A stretch of DNA of 64,000 nt from DASQMT01 sp963835735 (GCA_963835735.1 CAWIGP010000005.1:574988-638987), one strand, 5' to 3'; shown: positions 51,780-60,798, counted from the first letter of the stretch. Notes: generated by a model from the letters alone, not told the origin. A program made the numbers and translations.

Positions 51780-52685
51780 ATGGTCGAGCTGCGCCACCTC
51801 CGCTACTTCATCGCCGTGGCGGAGGAGCTGAACTTCAGCCGCGCCGCGGAGCGGATGCACATGGCACAGCCGCCCCTCAGCGCCGCGATCCGGCAGCTCG
51901 AACGCGACCTCGGGGTCGATCTGTTCATCCGCACGACCCGCGAGGTGAAACTCACAGAGGCGGGACATGCGTTCCTCCAGGGAGCGCGGCTGACGCTGGC
52001 GGATGCTGAGCGAGCAGCCGAGGACGCTAAGCGCGCGGCGGCGGGCGAGCTCGGGCATCTGCGGATCGCGTATTCGTGGAGCACGCGCTTCGAGACGCTC
52101 CCGGCGCTCGGGCGCGCGTTCAGGGCAAGTCACTCAGAGGTCGAGCTCCTGGCCCAGGAGATGTGGAACGCGCGGATGCCTCCAGCATTCAGGAGCGGCA
52201 GCATCGACATCGCCCTCTCGCTCTGCCCCGAGATCGCCGCCGAACTGGAACTCGCCCCGATACGCAAGGAGCGGCTCGTTGTGCTCCTGCCCGAGGCTCA
52301 TCGGCTCGCGCACGAGGAGGCGATCCCGCTCTCCGCACTCGCCGATGACGAGTTCGTGGTGTTCCCGAGGGAGATCGCACCGCGGCTCTACGACGCTTTC
52401 ATGGCCATCTACCGTCGCGCCGGGTTCGAGCCGCGAGTCCGAAACGAGTCATTTCACACGGGCTGGGACCTCGGAGTGCTGGCCGAGATTCCGGCCGCCG
52501 CCGTGGCGCCGCAAACGGTCGCAGGCGGGCTTCCCGACGGTATCGTCGCCGTCGCGCTCAGCGAACCGACCGACTCGCTCGAGACGTGCCTGGTATGGCG
52601 CGCCGATGATCCCTCGCCGGCCGTCGCGGCATTCGTCGCGGTCGCCCGGGCGGCCTTCGGCCCGCTGTCGGGATCAGCGGCGTAG
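51780..52685 (+). CDS. LysR family transcriptional regulator
   Basis: A 301-residue LTTR. The winged HTH is MVELRHLRYFIAVAEELNFS and AERMHMAQPPLSAAIRQLER; the linker helix and periplasmic-binding-like effector domain follow (GHLRIAYSWSTRFETLPALG). The ATG at 51780 gives the standard N-terminus. It is divergent from the MBL hydrolase at 50851, probably its main target. The effector is unknown. Confidence 0.93.
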   Translation: MVELRHLRYFIAVAEELNFSRAAERMHMAQPPLSAAIRQLERDLGVDLFIRTTREVKLTEAGHAFLQGARLTLADAERAAEDAKRAAAGELGHLRIAYSWSTRFETLPALGRAFRASHSEVELLAQEMWNARMPPAFRSGSIDIALSLCPEIAAELELAPIRKERLVVLLPEAHRLAHEEAIPLSALADDEFVVFPREIAPRLYDAFMAIYRRAGFEPRVRNESFHTGWDLGVLAEIPAAAVAPQTVAGGLPDGIVAVALSEPTDSLETCLVWRADDPSPAVAAFVAVARAAFGPLSGSAA

Positions 52686-52926
52686 CCCGCGCGAGCGCAT
52701 CCAACTCCGACCCGCTCCGTCTAGCCCGATACGCCGTTCGTGTTGCTCCGCAGCATGAGCGGTCCTAGCGTCGGATGCATTGAAACAGGCGTCGTGATCG
52801 CTTACGCCGAGCCCGCCGCGACAGATACGCCGACGGCCGACTCCGGCACGTCCATCGTCCCGGGCTGAGACGGATCACACGACCGTACACACCGGGTCGA
52901 TCTGACCCACGACGTCAGGAGTGAAC

Positions 52927-53283
52927 ATGACCGGCTCTTCCACCCAGGGAATCAAGACCGTGCTGCATCCCGTGTCCGACCTGGCGACGGCCAAGGCGGT
53001 GTACGCCGCCCTGCTCGGCGTACCGCCGCAGACCGACTCGTCCTACTACGTCGGCTTCGAGGCCGCGGGCCAGCACATCGGGCTGTTGCCGAGCGGTGGA
53101 CCGCAGGGCATGACCTGTCCGGTTGCCTACTGGCACGTGCCCGATATCGAGGCGAAACTGGCCGAGCTGACCGCCGCGGGTGCCACCGTGAAGGAGCCCG
53201 CGCACGACGTCGGTGGCGGCCGCCTGGTGGCCACCGCCACCGACCCCGACGGCAACGTGCTCGGGCTGCTCCAGGACCCGTGA
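52927..53283 (+). CDS. VOC family protein
   Basis: A 118-residue glyoxalase-fold protein (IKTVLHPVSDLATAKAVYAALLG, YVGFEAAGQHIGLLPSG, CPVAYWHVPDIEAKLAELTAAG, VATATDPDGNVLGLLQDP). It has the second-module His (YWHV) but the usual Glu of the last strand is replaced by Gln, so metal binding is doubtful. The ATG at 52927 has AGGAG 5 nt upstream. Monocistronic or leading the DUF1801 remnant. Confidence 0.87.
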   Translation: MTGSSTQGIKTVLHPVSDLATAKAVYAALLGVPPQTDSSYYVGFEAAGQHIGLLPSGGPQGMTCPVAYWHVPDIEAKLAELTAAGATVKEPAHDVGGGRLVATATDPDGNVLGLLQDP

Positions 53284-53326
53284 GCGGGGCGGGTAGGACA
53301 TGGGAGAGCCTGCACAGGAGGGAACG

Positions 53327-53460
53327 ATGAGCGCAACGAAGGGCACGCAGAAGTCCGCCAAGAGCACCACCGCGACCAACAAGCAGTCCAAGGGATTCAC
53401 AGACGAGGAACGAGCCGCGATGACGGAGCGCGCCCAAGAGGCCAAGGCGGTCGCGCGCCG
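53327..53460 (+). pseudogene. DUF1801-type protein, N-terminal remnant
   Basis: With AGGAGGG and an ATG at 53327 it begins SATKGTQKSAKSTTATNKQS then KGFTDEERAAMTERAQEAKA, the Lys/Thr-rich leader and first helix of a common DUF1801 protein type. The DUF1801 domain itself is absent; the sequence becomes Arg-rich and stops at 53533. It is a truncated gene 44 bp after the VOC gene. Confidence 0.55.
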
Positions 53461-53906
53461 CGGCTCGCGCCGCGGCAGCCAGGATCGTCGGTCGCGACGA
53501 GGCGTTCATCGTCGACGGTCCGCGTGGTGTTAGCACCGCCCTTGGCCATGCAGCGATGATGCGGGAGCGATTCGTCGCTGGCCAGGCGGTCGCATGTGGC
53601 GCCGCCCGAGAGGGGATCGGGCCGCGGACCAACCGCGAGTCGCCTGCCGCGGACGAGCCGCGAGCGCGGCCGCCGACGCTCGCTATCGCATGCAAGGAGG
53701 CGCGTCTGTCGAGCAGCGGCCTGCCGTAGCGCGGCTCTCTGGCGGCGCCTGACTACCTTCCGTGTCTCGGGCGCATCAGATCGAGGGCGGTGGGGATCTG
53801 AAGACGCTGGTCGCGGCGGCGCAAACGATGCTGACCTTCCTGTCAGGCCGGGCTCGATTGCGTCAGATCGTCGCTGGACCGCTGAGCGCCTGGCAGGATC
53901 CACCCG
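53461..53906. other. 445-bp region without a supported gene
   Basis: I see no family resemblance on either strand after the DUF1801 fragment. No repeats were found. Confidence 0.55.
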
Positions 53907-55334
53907 ATGCTGGACCCCGACCGGCGCGATGCCTCGCTCGATCTCCCCGCGGAAGAGTTCGGCGCACTGCTCGCCGGCGTGACGGCCCTGGCGGAGCAGG
54001 AGGTCGCCGCCGCTCGGTTCGGGCGGGTGTTCGAGCATCCGCCCTCCGCCGCCGAGGTGGACCGCGTGATCGACGCCGACCGGGCGCTACCGGTGGACGG
54101 CGAGAGCGTGGAGGATCTGCTCGCCGCGTGTGCGGCCGTGCTCGCCGCCGGGCGGCGGACGACGCCGGCGTTCTTCGGCTACGTGCAGTCGCCGCCGGCG
54201 CCGGTCGCGGTGGCCGCGGACCTGCTGGCGTCGGCGGCCGACCAGAACCTCACGTCGTGGCGGTCCGGTCCGGCCGCCGCGGCGGTCGAGCACCAGACGC
54301 TGCGCTGGATCGGCGAGTTGGTCGGCTTTGACGCGGCCGCGACGGGGATCCTCGTCAGCGGCGGGTCCGCTGCGAATCTGACCGCGCTGCTCGTCGCTCT
54401 GCACGCCGTGACGAGCGCGGACGAGGACCGCCGCGCGATGCGGGTGTACGCCTCGGCCGAGACGCACTTCTCCGTCGCCAAGGCGGCGGAGGCACTGGGC
54501 GTGGGCCTGCAGCCGGTGGCCGTCGACGGCGAGCGCCGGCTCGACCCGGGCGCACTGAAGATGGCGATCGCGTCCGACCGTGACGCCGGCCTGCTGCCGA
54601 TCTGTGTCGTCGCCAACGCTGGCACGACGTCCACCGGTGCCATCGACCCGCTCGACGCGGTGGCCACCGTCGCCGCCGACCTGGGCGTCTGGCTGCACGT
54701 AGATGGCGCCTACGGCGCGCCCGCCGCGGCGGACCCGGCCAGCCGCCACCTGTTCGCCGGCCTGCACCGCGCCGACTCCCTGTGCATCGACGCACACAAG
54801 TGGCTCTACGCCCCAGTCGACTGCAGCGCACTCCTGTTACACGACGCGGCAGCTACCGCAAGGGCATTCGGCGCCGGTGCCGACGACTACGTTCGCATCC
54901 TCGCCACCCAACCCGCGGAGACCTTCGCCTTCTGGGACCACGGGCTCGAGCTCAGCCGCCGCTTCCGGGCGCTCAAGCTGTGGGCGACGCTGCGCTTTCA
55001 CGGCAGGCACCGGCTCGCGGCGGCGATCGGCGAGGACATCCGCCTCGCCGCCCACCTCGCCGATCTAGTCGCGGTCGCGGAGGACTTCGAGCTCCTCGCC
55101 GGCCCCGGACTGAGCATCTGCTGCTTCCGGCATACGCCGAAGCACGCGAACGAGCCCGCACTCGACGCACACAACGAGCGCATATTGCACGCGCTGCAGC
55201 GCGACGGCCGCGTCTATCTCTCCAACGCGACCGTCGATCGGCGCTTCGCCCTGCGAGCCTGCATTACGAACTTCCGCACTACGCGCGCCGACGTGGAGCG
55301 TGTGCTCACGGTCGTACGTGAACTCGCCGGTTGA
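53907..55334 (+). CDS. PLP-dependent group II decarboxylase (aromatic-L-amino-acid decarboxylase-like)
   Basis: A 475-residue fold-I PLP decarboxylase. The PLP Lys is in SLCIDAHKWLYAPVDCSALL (about residue 302). ASAETHFSVAKAAEALG carries the ring-stacking His, and VVANAGTTSTGAIDPL and VDGAYGAPAA hold the cofactor Asp. It would release CO2 from an aromatic or related amino acid. The start ATG gives a normal N-terminus. It is alone, with a strong hairpin on its 3' side shared with the convergent selenium-binding gene. Confidence 0.88.
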   Translation: MLDPDRRDASLDLPAEEFGALLAGVTALAEQEVAAARFGRVFEHPPSAAEVDRVIDADRALPVDGESVEDLLAACAAVLAAGRRTTPAFFGYVQSPPAPVAVAADLLASAADQNLTSWRSGPAAAAVEHQTLRWIGELVGFDAAATGILVSGGSAANLTALLVALHAVTSADEDRRAMRVYASAETHFSVAKAAEALGVGLQPVAVDGERRLDPGALKMAIASDRDAGLLPICVVANAGTTSTGAIDPLDAVATVAADLGVWLHVDGAYGAPAAADPASRHLFAGLHRADSLCIDAHKWLYAPVDCSALLLHDAAATARAFGAGADDYVRILATQPAETFAFWDHGLELSRRFRALKLWATLRFHGRHRLAAAIGEDIRLAAHLADLVAVAEDFELLAGPGLSICCFRHTPKHANEPALDAHNERILHALQRDGRVYLSNATVDRRFALRACITNFRTTRADVERVLTVVRELAG

Positions 55335-55491
55335 CCGCGGCACCGCGACGCCCACGGTCAGCCGCCGAAGCCCCAGGAGCGCGGTGGGGGGCAGCTCCAA
55401 GCTCCGCGCTTCCGTGATAGCGCTCCCTCTGCGAGGAGATTCGCGTGGTGCAAGCCGGGCGGCCGGACCCCGGCGTGTGCGAGGTCCGACC

Positions 55492-55519
55492 GACGCTCCC
55501 GCCCGCTGCCGGGAGCGTC
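55492..55519. terminator. Bidirectional hairpin between convergent genes
   Basis: GACGCTCCCG and CGGGAGCGTC pair perfectly over 10 bp around an 8-nt loop, between the decarboxylase stop and the selenium-binding-protein stop. Confidence 0.7.
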
Positions 55520-55535
55520 GCGAGGTCATGCTCAG

Positions 55536-56948
55536 CTAGTCGACGAAGCAGTAGGAGTCGCTCGACGCGTCCCCGCCCTGGAGGCGGGTTTGGTGCACCC
55601 GCAGCCCGCGGAAGTCGTCGCCGTGGGGGAAGAACCGTGGGTCGACGGTCATGCCACCGGTCTCGGGGTTCGCGTCGACGCGGGCCATCCATGCGCCCAC
55701 GCCGTCCGGGTAGAAGATGTCGTCCCAGGTCGCGTAGAGCGAATTGGTGAAATACACACGCCGCCCGTCTCGGCTCACCTCGACCATCTGGGGCGCGCCC
55801 GCCAGTCGCAGCTCGGGGGCGGCCGGATGCGGGGTACGGCCGAGGATCCCGCCCATGCGGACTGAGCCCGTCTCGATCGGGTTGTGCGGATCGCGTACGT
55901 CGTATTGCTTGAGCTCCCCGGTTCCCCAGCAGGAGACGTACAGCCAGCGGTCGTCGACTGACAGGTCGATGTCGCTCACCAGCGGCGGAACCGCGCCGAA
56001 CGGCTGCAGCGCGGGCGGAAGTTGGGAGGCTTCGGCCGGCTCGGCGGGGATCGTGATCACCTTCTTCGCCGCCCAGCGGTTGTCGTCGCGGTGCCACAGC
56101 CACACCGAAGCGGAGAGATCGGCGACGCTGATCACGACCCCGACGAAACCCCAAGCCTTCTCAGGATTGTGAGCCGGCCTGAGCTCGAGCACCATTTGGT
56201 GCTCGTCACCCAGATCGACGCGCTGGACCAGTCTGCCTTCGGACAGGCTCCAGAAGTCCAGGTGGTGGCCGAACCGCCGCCCCAGGAGGTCGTCGGGGTT
56301 CAGCCCGTTCTCGATCATCGACGGGGTCGCCCACTCGGACGTGATCGCGACGTCGTCGTTGAGGTGCCACCACACGTCGTACGCGAAGTGCTGCTCGCCC
56401 CGGTCGGTCTCCCAGGCGCCGGTGACCTCAAAGGTGTCGTGGTCGATCAGCGCCACTCCTCCCGGGCCGTCGCTGCCGTCGGCGCCGCCCAGGTTGGACA
56501 TGAAGATGCCGCCGGGCCCGCAGTGCACCGTGTGCGGGCGGGAGTAGCCGGCCTTGGCGGCGAGCTCGTCGGGCTCGATCGTGCGGACCACCTGCGGTTG
56601 GCGCGGATCGGGTTTGGTGTCGAGCACGTAGGTGCGCGACGACCGGATGCCCGGCACGATCAGGTACCGACGCTCGAGCGAGCCGTCGTGGGCATGACCC
56701 TCGTGGCAGAGCGCGCTCGAGCAGGCGTTCCACCCGAAGTGGTGCAGTTCGTTGCCCGCCGTAGGCAGCTCCGTCCAGCCGACCACCTCGCCGTAGGTCG
56801 ATGAGCCAGCGTCGCAGTCGATCACCGTCATGGCGTCGCGCTGCGTGCCGGCCGGGTCGAACGCCGCGACGTATGCGAGCCTCTCAGCAGGCCCCGCCAC
56901 GGCGGCCGCGGGCGACCGATAGAACGTGGGATCCGTAACCTCGGGCAC
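55536..56948 (-). CDS. Selenium-binding protein SBP56 family (methanethiol oxidase-like)
   Basis: A 470-residue beta-propeller protein of the SELENBP1/MtoX family. Recognisable stretches are HHFGWNACSSALCHEGHAH, SRPHTVHCGPGGIFMSNLG, EHQMVLELRPAHNPEKAWGF and YTNSLY-like FTNSLYATWDDIFYPDGVG. The His- and Cys-containing motifs match the family's metal/selenium site. Homologues oxidise methanethiol to H2S, H2O2 and formaldehyde. It is not in an operon. A DmdA-like demethylase, which could make a methanethiol precursor, lies 22 kb away. Confidence 0.92.
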   Translation of the reverse strand: MPEVTDPTFYRSPAAAVAGPAERLAYVAAFDPAGTQRDAMTVIDCDAGSSTYGEVVGWTELPTAGNELHHFGWNACSSALCHEGHAHDGSLERRYLIVPGIRSSRTYVLDTKPDPRQPQVVRTIEPDELAAKAGYSRPHTVHCGPGGIFMSNLGGADGSDGPGGVALIDHDTFEVTGAWETDRGEQHFAYDVWWHLNDDVAITSEWATPSMIENGLNPDDLLGRRFGHHLDFWSLSEGRLVQRVDLGDEHQMVLELRPAHNPEKAWGFVGVVISVADLSASVWLWHRDDNRWAAKKVITIPAEPAEASQLPPALQPFGAVPPLVSDIDLSVDDRWLYVSCWGTGELKQYDVRDPHNPIETGSVRMGGILGRTPHPAAPELRLAGAPQMVEVSRDGRRVYFTNSLYATWDDIFYPDGVGAWMARVDANPETGGMTVDPRFFPHGDDFRGLRVHQTRLQGGDASSDSYCFVD

Positions 56949-57039
56949 GGAAACTCCTCTCGCCGGCTGCCTAGAAACCGGACTCTACACCGGGCTGGCG
57001 CTCCTGCTCCTGCGAGGAAAGTCCGCAGCCTCCCGCTCC

Positions 57040-57192
57040 AGTTCGCCCGAAGGTCGCCGTCTTGTCCGCCCGGAAGCACATCAGCCACTCGGCCGAGCCC
57101 TCGCCCTCGATGTCGCCGGACAGGTCGTGGACGACGCTCGCGCGCGTCAGCCGGCGGCCGCTGGAGAGCTCCTCCTCGTACGCGTTCTCATC
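57040..57192 (-). pseudogene. DUF3224-type protein, N-terminal remnant
   Basis: The frame reads DENAYEEELSSGRRLTRASV then HDLSGDIEGEGSAEWLMCFR and ADKTATFG, as in DUF3224 proteins, and then loses frame. An in-frame TAG precedes it, so it has no start. It lies between the selenium-binding gene and the SRPBCC operon. Confidence 0.5.
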
Positions 57193-57229
57193 CTAAGGCC
57201 GGGGCGACCGGCCTGGGCTCGGGCCGACG

Positions 57230-57280
57230 TGTAACCGAAGGGTTGCATCTCATAGCGAGATGTGTAACCCTACGGTGACA
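57230..57280 (+). promoter_or_regulatory. Duplicated operator upstream of the SRPBCC-ArsR operon
   Basis: TGTAACC occurs at 57230-57236 and at 57263-57269, each followed by a partly inverted copy (GGTTGCA at 57241-57247, GGTGACA at 57274-57280). Between them GGGTT-gc-ATCTC and GAGAT-gtgt-AACCC form a larger dyad. This matches autoregulation by the downstream ArsR-type protein. Confidence 0.65.
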
Positions 57281-57302
57281 CAATGACTTCAGGAGGTTCC
57301 GC

Positions 57303-57758
57303 ATGGTCCCCAACCACATCGAGCGAGAGACCGTCATCAACGCGCCCGTCGAGCGGGTGTGGGAGCTGATCACGCAGGCCGAGCACCTCGGACGCTGGTT
57401 CGGCGACGCCGGTGCCGAGATCGACCTTCGGCCCGGCGGCGCGATGGCCCTGCGCTGGACCGAATATGGGACGACTCGCGGCCGCGTCGTCGCGGTCGAA
57501 CCGCACAGCCGCTTCTCGTATCGCTGGGCGCCGTTCAAGGACCCGAGCGGTGACGAGCCGGGCGAGGGCAACTCGACGCTGGTCGAGTTCACTCTGCAGC
57601 CCGAGGGCGACGGCACGCGGCTGCGCGTGGTCGAGAGCGGCTTCGCCTCGCTCGCCACCTCCGACGCCCAGCGCCAGCAGAACCTCACGGGCAACACCGA
57701 GGGCTGGGAGCACGAGACCGGCGAACTGCGCGCGTACGCCGAGAAGGTCAGCGCGTGA
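57303..57758 (+). CDS. SRPBCC (AHSA1/START-like) domain protein
   Basis: A 151-residue helix-grip protein: HIERETVINAPVERVWELIT, LGRWFGDAGAEIDLRPGGAM, GRVVAVEPHSRFSYRWAPF and a C-terminal helix GWEHETGELRAYAEKV. It is the AHSA1 type commonly encoded before an ArsR regulator; it may bind a hydrophobic ligand. AGGAGG lies 6 nt before the ATG. It is first of a four-gene operon with ArsR, DUF899 and a 40-residue peptide, all coupled by overlaps. Confidence 0.9.
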   Translation: MVPNHIERETVINAPVERVWELITQAEHLGRWFGDAGAEIDLRPGGAMALRWTEYGTTRGRVVAVEPHSRFSYRWAPFKDPSGDEPGEGNSTLVEFTLQPEGDGTRLRVVESGFASLATSDAQRQQNLTGNTEGWEHETGELRAYAEKVSA

Positions 57759-58078
57759 TGAGCGCGCCGGCGGAAGGAGTGTTCGCCGCGCTGGCGGACC
57801 CCACCCGCTGGCGCGTGCTCAGCCTGCTCGCCGAGCGCGGCGAGGGCACCGCGACCTCGCTGGCCGGCGAGCTGCCGGTCAGCCGCGTGGCGGTGATCAA
57901 GCACCTGGCGGTGCTCGACCGCGCCGGCCTCGTACAGGCACGGCGCGCGGGCCGCGAGGTCCGCTACAGCGTCCGCACCGAGCCGCTCGGCGAAACCGCC
58001 CGCTGGATGGCCGGCCTCGCGTCGCAGTGGGACGCCCGCCTGGCCACGATCAAGCGGATCGCGGAGGAAGGGCAATGA
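57758..58078 (+). CDS. ArsR family transcriptional regulator
   Basis: A 106-residue winged-helix regulator: VFAALADPTRWRVLSLLAER, ATSLAGELPVSRVAVIKHLA and VLDRAGLVQARRAGREVRYS, the standard ArsR/SdpR recognition helix and wing. No metal-binding Cys set is present, so the ligand is probably not a metal. The ATG at 57758 overlaps the SRPBCC stop; a GTG three bases earlier is possible. It probably represses this operon through the repeats at 57230-57280. Confidence 0.92.
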   Translation: MSAPAEGVFAALADPTRWRVLSLLAERGEGTATSLAGELPVSRVAVIKHLAVLDRAGLVQARRAGREVRYSVRTEPLGETARWMAGLASQWDARLATIKRIAEEGQ

Positions 58079-58866
58079 CTTTGGACATGAAACCGAAACC
58101 AGGAGAACCTGCAATGGAGACGCCCCCGATCGTGACGCCCCAGGAGTGGAAGGCCGCGCGCCTCGAACTGCTGGTGAAGGAGAAGCAGTTGACCCGCGAC
58201 CGTGACGCGCTGGCCGCCAAGCGCCGGCGGATGCCGTGGCTGGCGGTGGAGAAGGAGTACCGCTTCGAGGGCCCGGACGGCCCGGCGCGCCTGCTCGACC
58301 TGTTCGACGGCCGCCGGCAGCTGATCGTCTACCGCGCCTTCTTCGAGCCCGGCGTGCACGGCTGGCCCGACCATGCCTGCGTCGGCTGCTCGAACGTGGC
58401 CGACCAGGTCGCCCACCCCGCTCACCTGAACGCGCGCGACACGACGCTCGTGTTCGTCTCGCGCGCCCCGCAGGCCGACATCGAGCGCGTGAAGGCGCGG
58501 ATGGGCTGGGAGCACATCCCGTGGTACACGCTCACTGACGACTTCGACGCCGACTTCGACGTCGACGAGTGGCACGGCACGAACGCCTTCATCCGCGACG
58601 GCGACCGGATCTTCCGCACCTACCTCGTCAACAACCGCGGCGACGAGACGATGGGCAGCACGTGGAGCTACCTCGACATCACCGCGCTCGGGCGCCAGGA
58701 GGAGTGGGAGGACTCGCCCGCGGGCTACCCGCAGACCCCGACGTACGTCTGGCAGAACTGGCACGACGCGTACGAGGACACCGCCCAGCCGTCCGACGAG
58801 TGGCTTGAGCAGGTCGGGCGCGGCGTCGCGGCGTTCGACGGCTCCAAGGCCGGTGACGCGACATGA
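58075..58866 (+). CDS. DUF899 thioredoxin-like protein
   Basis: A 263-residue protein of the DUF899 family. The typical start is PIVTPQEWKAARLELLVKEKQ, followed by RLLDLFDGRRQLIVYRAFFE, a CVGCSNVADQVAHPAHLN motif with a CxxC pair, and TLVFVSRAPQADIERVKARMGW. The end TYVWQNWHDAY is characteristic. The fold is thioredoxin-like; activity unknown, possibly redox. The ATG at 58075 overlaps the ArsR stop; an ATG at 58114 with AGGAG upstream is an alternative. Confidence 0.9.
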   Translation: MTLDMKPKPGEPAMETPPIVTPQEWKAARLELLVKEKQLTRDRDALAAKRRRMPWLAVEKEYRFEGPDGPARLLDLFDGRRQLIVYRAFFEPGVHGWPDHACVGCSNVADQVAHPAHLNARDTTLVFVSRAPQADIERVKARMGWEHIPWYTLTDDFDADFDVDEWHGTNAFIRDGDRIFRTYLVNNRGDETMGSTWSYLDITALGRQEEWEDSPAGYPQTPTYVWQNWHDAYEDTAQPSDEWLEQVGRGVAAFDGSKAGDAT

Positions 58867-58985
58867 TCGCCCACGTCGGACCCGTGCCGGTGGAGGAGCT
58901 GCTCCTGCCGGCGGCGACATGGGGCGGCGCCGGGCTGCTGTTGGCGCGCGGCTGGATCGCCTCGCGCGTGCGCCAGCGGCGCTGA
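58863..58985 (+). CDS. 40-residue hydrophobic peptide, end of the DUF899 operon
   Basis: An ATG at 58863 overlaps the DUF899 stop (ATGA). The product begins IAHVGPVPVEELLLPAATWG and continues GGAGLLLARGWIASRVRQRR. It is a short membrane peptide with one hydrophobic stretch and a positive C-terminal tail, so it probably spans or lies on the membrane. I do not know a function. Its coupling and codon use argue that it is translated. Confidence 0.6.
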   Translation: MIAHVGPVPVEELLLPAATWGGAGLLLARGWIASRVRQRR

Positions 58986-59011
58986 ACGCGCTCATGGCCG
59001 CGGCGCGTCGG

Positions 59012-59560
59012 TCAGGGGAGCAGGATCTCGACCGACGTGCCGCGGCCCCGCTCGGAGGTAAGCCTGAACTGACCGCCCAGCGACTCGGTGCGCTCCTTCA
59101 TGCCCTTGAGCCCGAAGCACGTCCCCGGGTTGGAAGGATCGAGGCCGCGCAGGCCAGTCCCGCGGTCGAGTTCGGCGCCGCCGACGCCGTCGTCTTTGAC
59201 CTTGATCTCGAGCAGTCCGTCGTGCTCGGTCAGTGCGACCGAGGCGTTCAGTGCCGAGGCGTGCTTGGCGACGTTGGTCAGCGCTTCGGAAACGACGAAG
59301 CAGGCGGCGAGTGCAACGTGCTCGGGCAGCCTTCGGTCGGGCAGCCTATTGATGACCGTGACGGGCAGCGGCGCGCGGGCGGCGAGCGCCTCGACGGCGG
59401 CGCCGAGGCCGCGATCGGCGAGCACGGGCGGATGGATCCGCAGAGCACAGCGGCAAGATCGCCTCGAGTGGCCGCCTCGATGAACCGGCGCGTGACCTCG
59501 ACGGCCCGGGATCCGCCTGCTGTGCGGCCGTCCCGGCTTCGCCTCCGCCGTGCCCGCCCG
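59012..59560 (-). pseudogene. Histidine kinase C-terminus joined to a SnoaL-like fragment
   Basis: 59012-59446 encodes the end of a NarL-type kinase: IHPPVLADRGLGAAVEALAA, SEALTNVAKHASALNASVAL, VKDDGVGGAEL and RGTSVEILLP. Its HisKA_3 part is missing. Upstream, in another frame, lies AVEVTRRFIEAATRGDLAAVL, the start of a SnoaL-type domain as in SnoaL-tailed sigma factors. The two parts come from different genes and meet near 59449. Neither can be functional. Confidence 0.6.
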
Positions 59561-59736
59561 TCGGCGGCGCTGTGGCGTCGCTGCCACATCCGGCGAGGAT
59601 CGCGGCAGCGACCGGGGACAGGCGCAGGGCTCTTGGGTGGCCGTCCGATCACGGCGACCCCTCGAGACGCAGGCGCTCCGGAGATCGGCTTGAGATCCTC
59701 CCCCCAAACCCGGGTGAAGAAGAGGTCGGCGGCATG

Positions 59737-60102
59737 CTAGTCGGCGGCGTAGTTCTCGACCTCGGCGATCCGACCGTCGTCGATGCGGTAGACGAGCACC
59801 CAATGCATGTCGAGGGTCACGTCGTCGTATGACGCCCAGCCGCGGTGGACGTCGATCACGTACTCGCCCGCGGCCGCGATAACCAGTGGCTCGGCCTGGA
59901 AGTTGGCCTTCGGGAGTTGCGCGAGGTAAGCCGCGATCTCCTCCGCACCGCGCTTTACCCCGGACAGCGGGTGGTGGCCTGGGATCGCCCAGGTCACATC
60001 GGGTGCGAGCAGCTCGCGCTTCATGCGCTCGACGTCGTTGGCGGCGTAGGCCTCGTAGAAGGCCTCCCCCAGGGCGGGGTTGGCGTTGGTTTTGGCGGAC
60101 AT
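59737..60102 (-). CDS. SnoaL/NTF2-like protein
   Basis: A 121-residue NTF2-fold protein: ALGEAFYEAYAANDVERMKR, LLAPDVTWAIPGHHPLSGVK, RGAEEIAAYL and MHWVLVYRIDDGRIAEVENY. It has the His and Asp/Tyr-rich pocket typical of small-molecule isomerases or ligand binders. No specific substrate. The start ATG at 60102 has AGGAGAGCC just upstream. Monocistronic. Confidence 0.87.
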   Translation of the reverse strand: MSAKTNANPALGEAFYEAYAANDVERMKRELLAPDVTWAIPGHHPLSGVKRGAEEIAAYLAQLPKANFQAEPLVIAAAGEYVIDVHRGWASYDDVTLDMHWVLVYRIDDGRIAEVENYAAD

Positions 60103-60345
60103 GGGCTCTCCTGTCCGTGCGTGTGACGGGCGGCGTTCGCCCGAGGTGTCCTTCTGCGGCGTCGACGGCGTCGGTGACGTTCAGCTCCTTGTCACAGAAG
60201 TCGACTGGATCTCGTGCATTCACTCGATTCGGCTCTGCCGGCGAAGCGGCCGGGCAATCCGGCCGCGATCGGGGTTCAGGTAGTAATCGCACTCCCCTGC
60301 ATCGCCGGTCAGCGACGTCGTCGCTGAGCTCCCGGGCAATTTGAC

Positions 60346-60606
60346 TTAGCGCCACGGGTCGTAGTGAAAGCCCGGTTCGCTCCCTGACCGAACTCGCGTG
60401 GGTCGACGGCGAGCACCGTGTGGCCCGCGTCGGCGAAGCGCATGCCGTAGTCGGAAGCCACGCACTGTTACCTGGCGCTCGAGACGGGATCGGTCATGCG
60501 TGGCCAGCCGGTGCGTCTCTCCCGAACGGATCGTCTCGCGTCGTGCGCAGTCGCTGACCAGCAGGCTCGCCGGATCGTCGGGAAGCCAGGGATCGGCGTC
60601 GCTCAT
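60346..60606 (-). pseudogene. Short decayed gene of unknown function
   Basis: The pieces DADPWLPDDPASLLVSDCAR and LATHDRSRLERQ from the ATG at 60606, DYGMRFADAGHTVLAVDPRE in a second frame, and GSEPGFHYDPWR-stop in the first frame join into about 85 residues. Two frame changes break it. No family is recognised. Confidence 0.35.
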
Positions 60607-60798
60607 GGTCACACCCTGCGCTGACATCGCCGCCGCATCCAGTGTCGCCGGTTCCTGGGATCGCGCCTACCACGTCGCGCCCAGGCGTCGCGGAAAGTTG
60701 CCTAGACGCCGGCTAGTCGTGCGACGGAGCAGCGAGCTAGGCGTTCTCGCCGGTAGTGCAGGGGTGCGTCCGGGTGGGGCCGCGCCCGAGAGCGTGGG

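Noticed and set aside
52755..52868. 37-codon plus-strand frame before the VOC gene
   Set aside because: No ribosome site, no family resemblance and no coupling to neighbours.
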